A stretch of 6,830 bases of DNA, taken from Ardenticatenales bacterium. GTDB lineage: Bacteria > Chloroflexota > Anaerolineae > Ardenticatenales > Ardenticatenaceae. Shown here in pieces: positions 6,062 to 6,830 of this stretch. The translations under genes were made by a program, and so were the position numbers. The notes under the pieces are model-generated. The model made no database searches, was not told the DNA's origin, and saw only the letters and a list, made by a program, of their open reading frames with translations. Each line of letters opens with the position of its first letter. The stretch's first letter is position 1. The DNA is taken from contig JACCSL010000294.1 in NCBI GenBank assembly GCA_013812995.1, positions 1-6,830 of the forward strand. Reading direction: 5' to 3'.

Positions 6062-6830
6062 ATGTCACAAGAAAACGTGCTGCCGCGCAGCGAAATTGCT
6101 CTGGAACATACCTGGAACGCGACCAGCATCTACCCATCGACAGAGGCGTGGGAGCAGGAGCGCCAGGCCATTCTGGACCTCGTCCCGACCCTTCAGCACT
6201 TCCAGGGCCACCTGGGGGAAAGCCCCGCCCGGCTCGTGGAGTGGTTCGAGGCGTCCGAGACGCTAACTCGTCGCCTGATGCAACTCTACGCCTACGCCAG
6301 CATGTCGTACGAGGTCGAAACCACGAACCAGGCTGCGCGCGTCATGGAGGACCAGGTGATGGGCCTCTTCGGGCGACTCGCCGCGACGGCCGCCTTTGCG
6401 GAGCCGGAACTCCTGGCAATCGGCGAGGAAACCCTGCGCCGTTGGGTCAGCGATGAGCCGCGCCTGAAGCTCTATGAGCATTACGTCGATGTGCTCCTCC
6501 GACTGCACGCGCACATCCGCTCGGCCGAGGTCGAGGAACTTCTCGGCATGGTGACCGACCCCTTTGCCACCGCCTCTTCGACGTCGCGCATCCTGACGAA
6601 CGCGGACATGACCTTCCGCCCTGCGACGAATGAGAGCGGAGCCTCGGTTCCTGTGGTCCAGGGGAATCTGGATTTCCTGGTTGCCAGCCCGGACCGCGAG
6701 CTGCGCCGCACCGCCTGGGAAAGCTACGCCGACAGCCACCTGACCTTCAAGAACACGCTTGCCAATGGCTTGACTGCGGCGGTCAAACAGGACGTGCTCA
6801 TGGCACGCGCCCGCCGCTACGATTCGGCCC
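6062..6830 (+). CDS. pepF: Oligoendopeptidase F (M3 family), 3'-truncated by window edge
   Basis: The first 256 residues of a zinc oligopeptidase that degrades short peptides in the cytoplasm. The start HTWNATSIYPSTEAWEQER (residues 16-34) is the typical PepF opening (WxLxxIYPSxxAWE). The region LKLYEHYVDVLLRLHAHIRSAEVEELLGM (from residue 135) and the following SRILTNADMTFRP fit the PepF N-terminal lobe. ASPDRELRRTAWESYADSHLTFKNTLA, from about 207, matches the helical part that precedes the catalytic half. PepF is usually about 600 aa, so roughly 345 residues, including HExxH, lie beyond the window and activity cannot be judged. ATG 6062 has AAGGA 7 nt upstream. It is distinct from the M3 enzyme at 1478-3184, which is shorter and of another subgroup. 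Confidence 0.9.
   Translation, partial: MSQENVLPRSEIALEHTWNATSIYPSTEAWEQERQAILDLVPTLQHFQGHLGESPARLVEWFEASETLTRRLMQLYAYASMSYEVETTNQAARVMEDQVMGLFGRLAATAAFAEPELLAIGEETLRRWVSDEPRLKLYEHYVDVLLRLHAHIRSAEVEELLGMVTDPFATASSTSRILTNADMTFRPATNESGASVPVVQGNLDFLVASPDRELRRTAWESYADSHLTFKNTLANGLTAAVKQDVLMARARRYDSA

Noticed and set aside
6263..6739. Minus-strand frame of 158 aa inside pepF
   Set aside because: The plus strand is continuously open from 6062 with clear PepF sequence.
1..6830. CRISPR array, tRNA or rRNA genes
   Set aside because: I saw no regularly spaced short repeats and no recognisable tRNA or rRNA sequence on either strand; the only tandem repeat is the coding pair at 3184-3429.

Overview
This 6.8-kb window of bacterial DNA is moderately to highly GC-rich and densely coded on both strands. 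Gene content (release factor RF3, two M3-family oligopeptidases, a DUF2085 membrane protein, an RlaP/YcgL-type nucleotidyltransferase and an L7/L12-like membrane protein) best fits a Chloroflexota-like bacterium, possibly a Ktedonobacteria relative. That placement is inferred from remembered resemblance of the proteins and was not tested.

Layout, left to right. Positions 1-1481 (+) hold most of the RF3 gene prfC, cut off by the window edge. Its stop codon overlaps the GTG start of a complete M3-family metallopeptidase gene (1478-3184, +), so the two are probably translated in a coupled way. That gene ends tail-to-tail with a minus-strand operon, and both TAG stops lie in one shared CTAG. The minus-strand operon, read right to left, has an RlaP/YcgL-like nucleotidyltransferase with an N-terminal beta-rich domain (4546-3608), then a small membrane-anchored protein with two copies of the L7/L12 C-terminal helical motif (about 3558-3181). 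A 93-bp AT-richer divergent gap separates it from a DUF2085 multi-pass membrane protein (4640-5455, +).

From 5456 to 6061 lies a gene-poor stretch. It contains a minus-strand ORF that looks like the N-terminal coiled-coil part of a transposase, ending inside a 9-bp inverted repeat, so it is probably an insertion-sequence remnant. Oligoendopeptidase F (pepF) starts at 6062 with a good ribosome-binding site and runs off the right edge before its active site.

How the genes may work together: RF3 is a translational GTPase, and the L7/L12 C-terminal domain is the part of the ribosome stalk that such GTPases contact. A membrane-tethered tandem L12-like protein in an operon with a putative RNA-repair-type nucleotidyltransferase, convergent to prfC, is the most intriguing combination here. 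A functional link is an inference from proximity and domain identity. The peptidases fit peptide turnover. No RNA genes or CRISPR array were seen.
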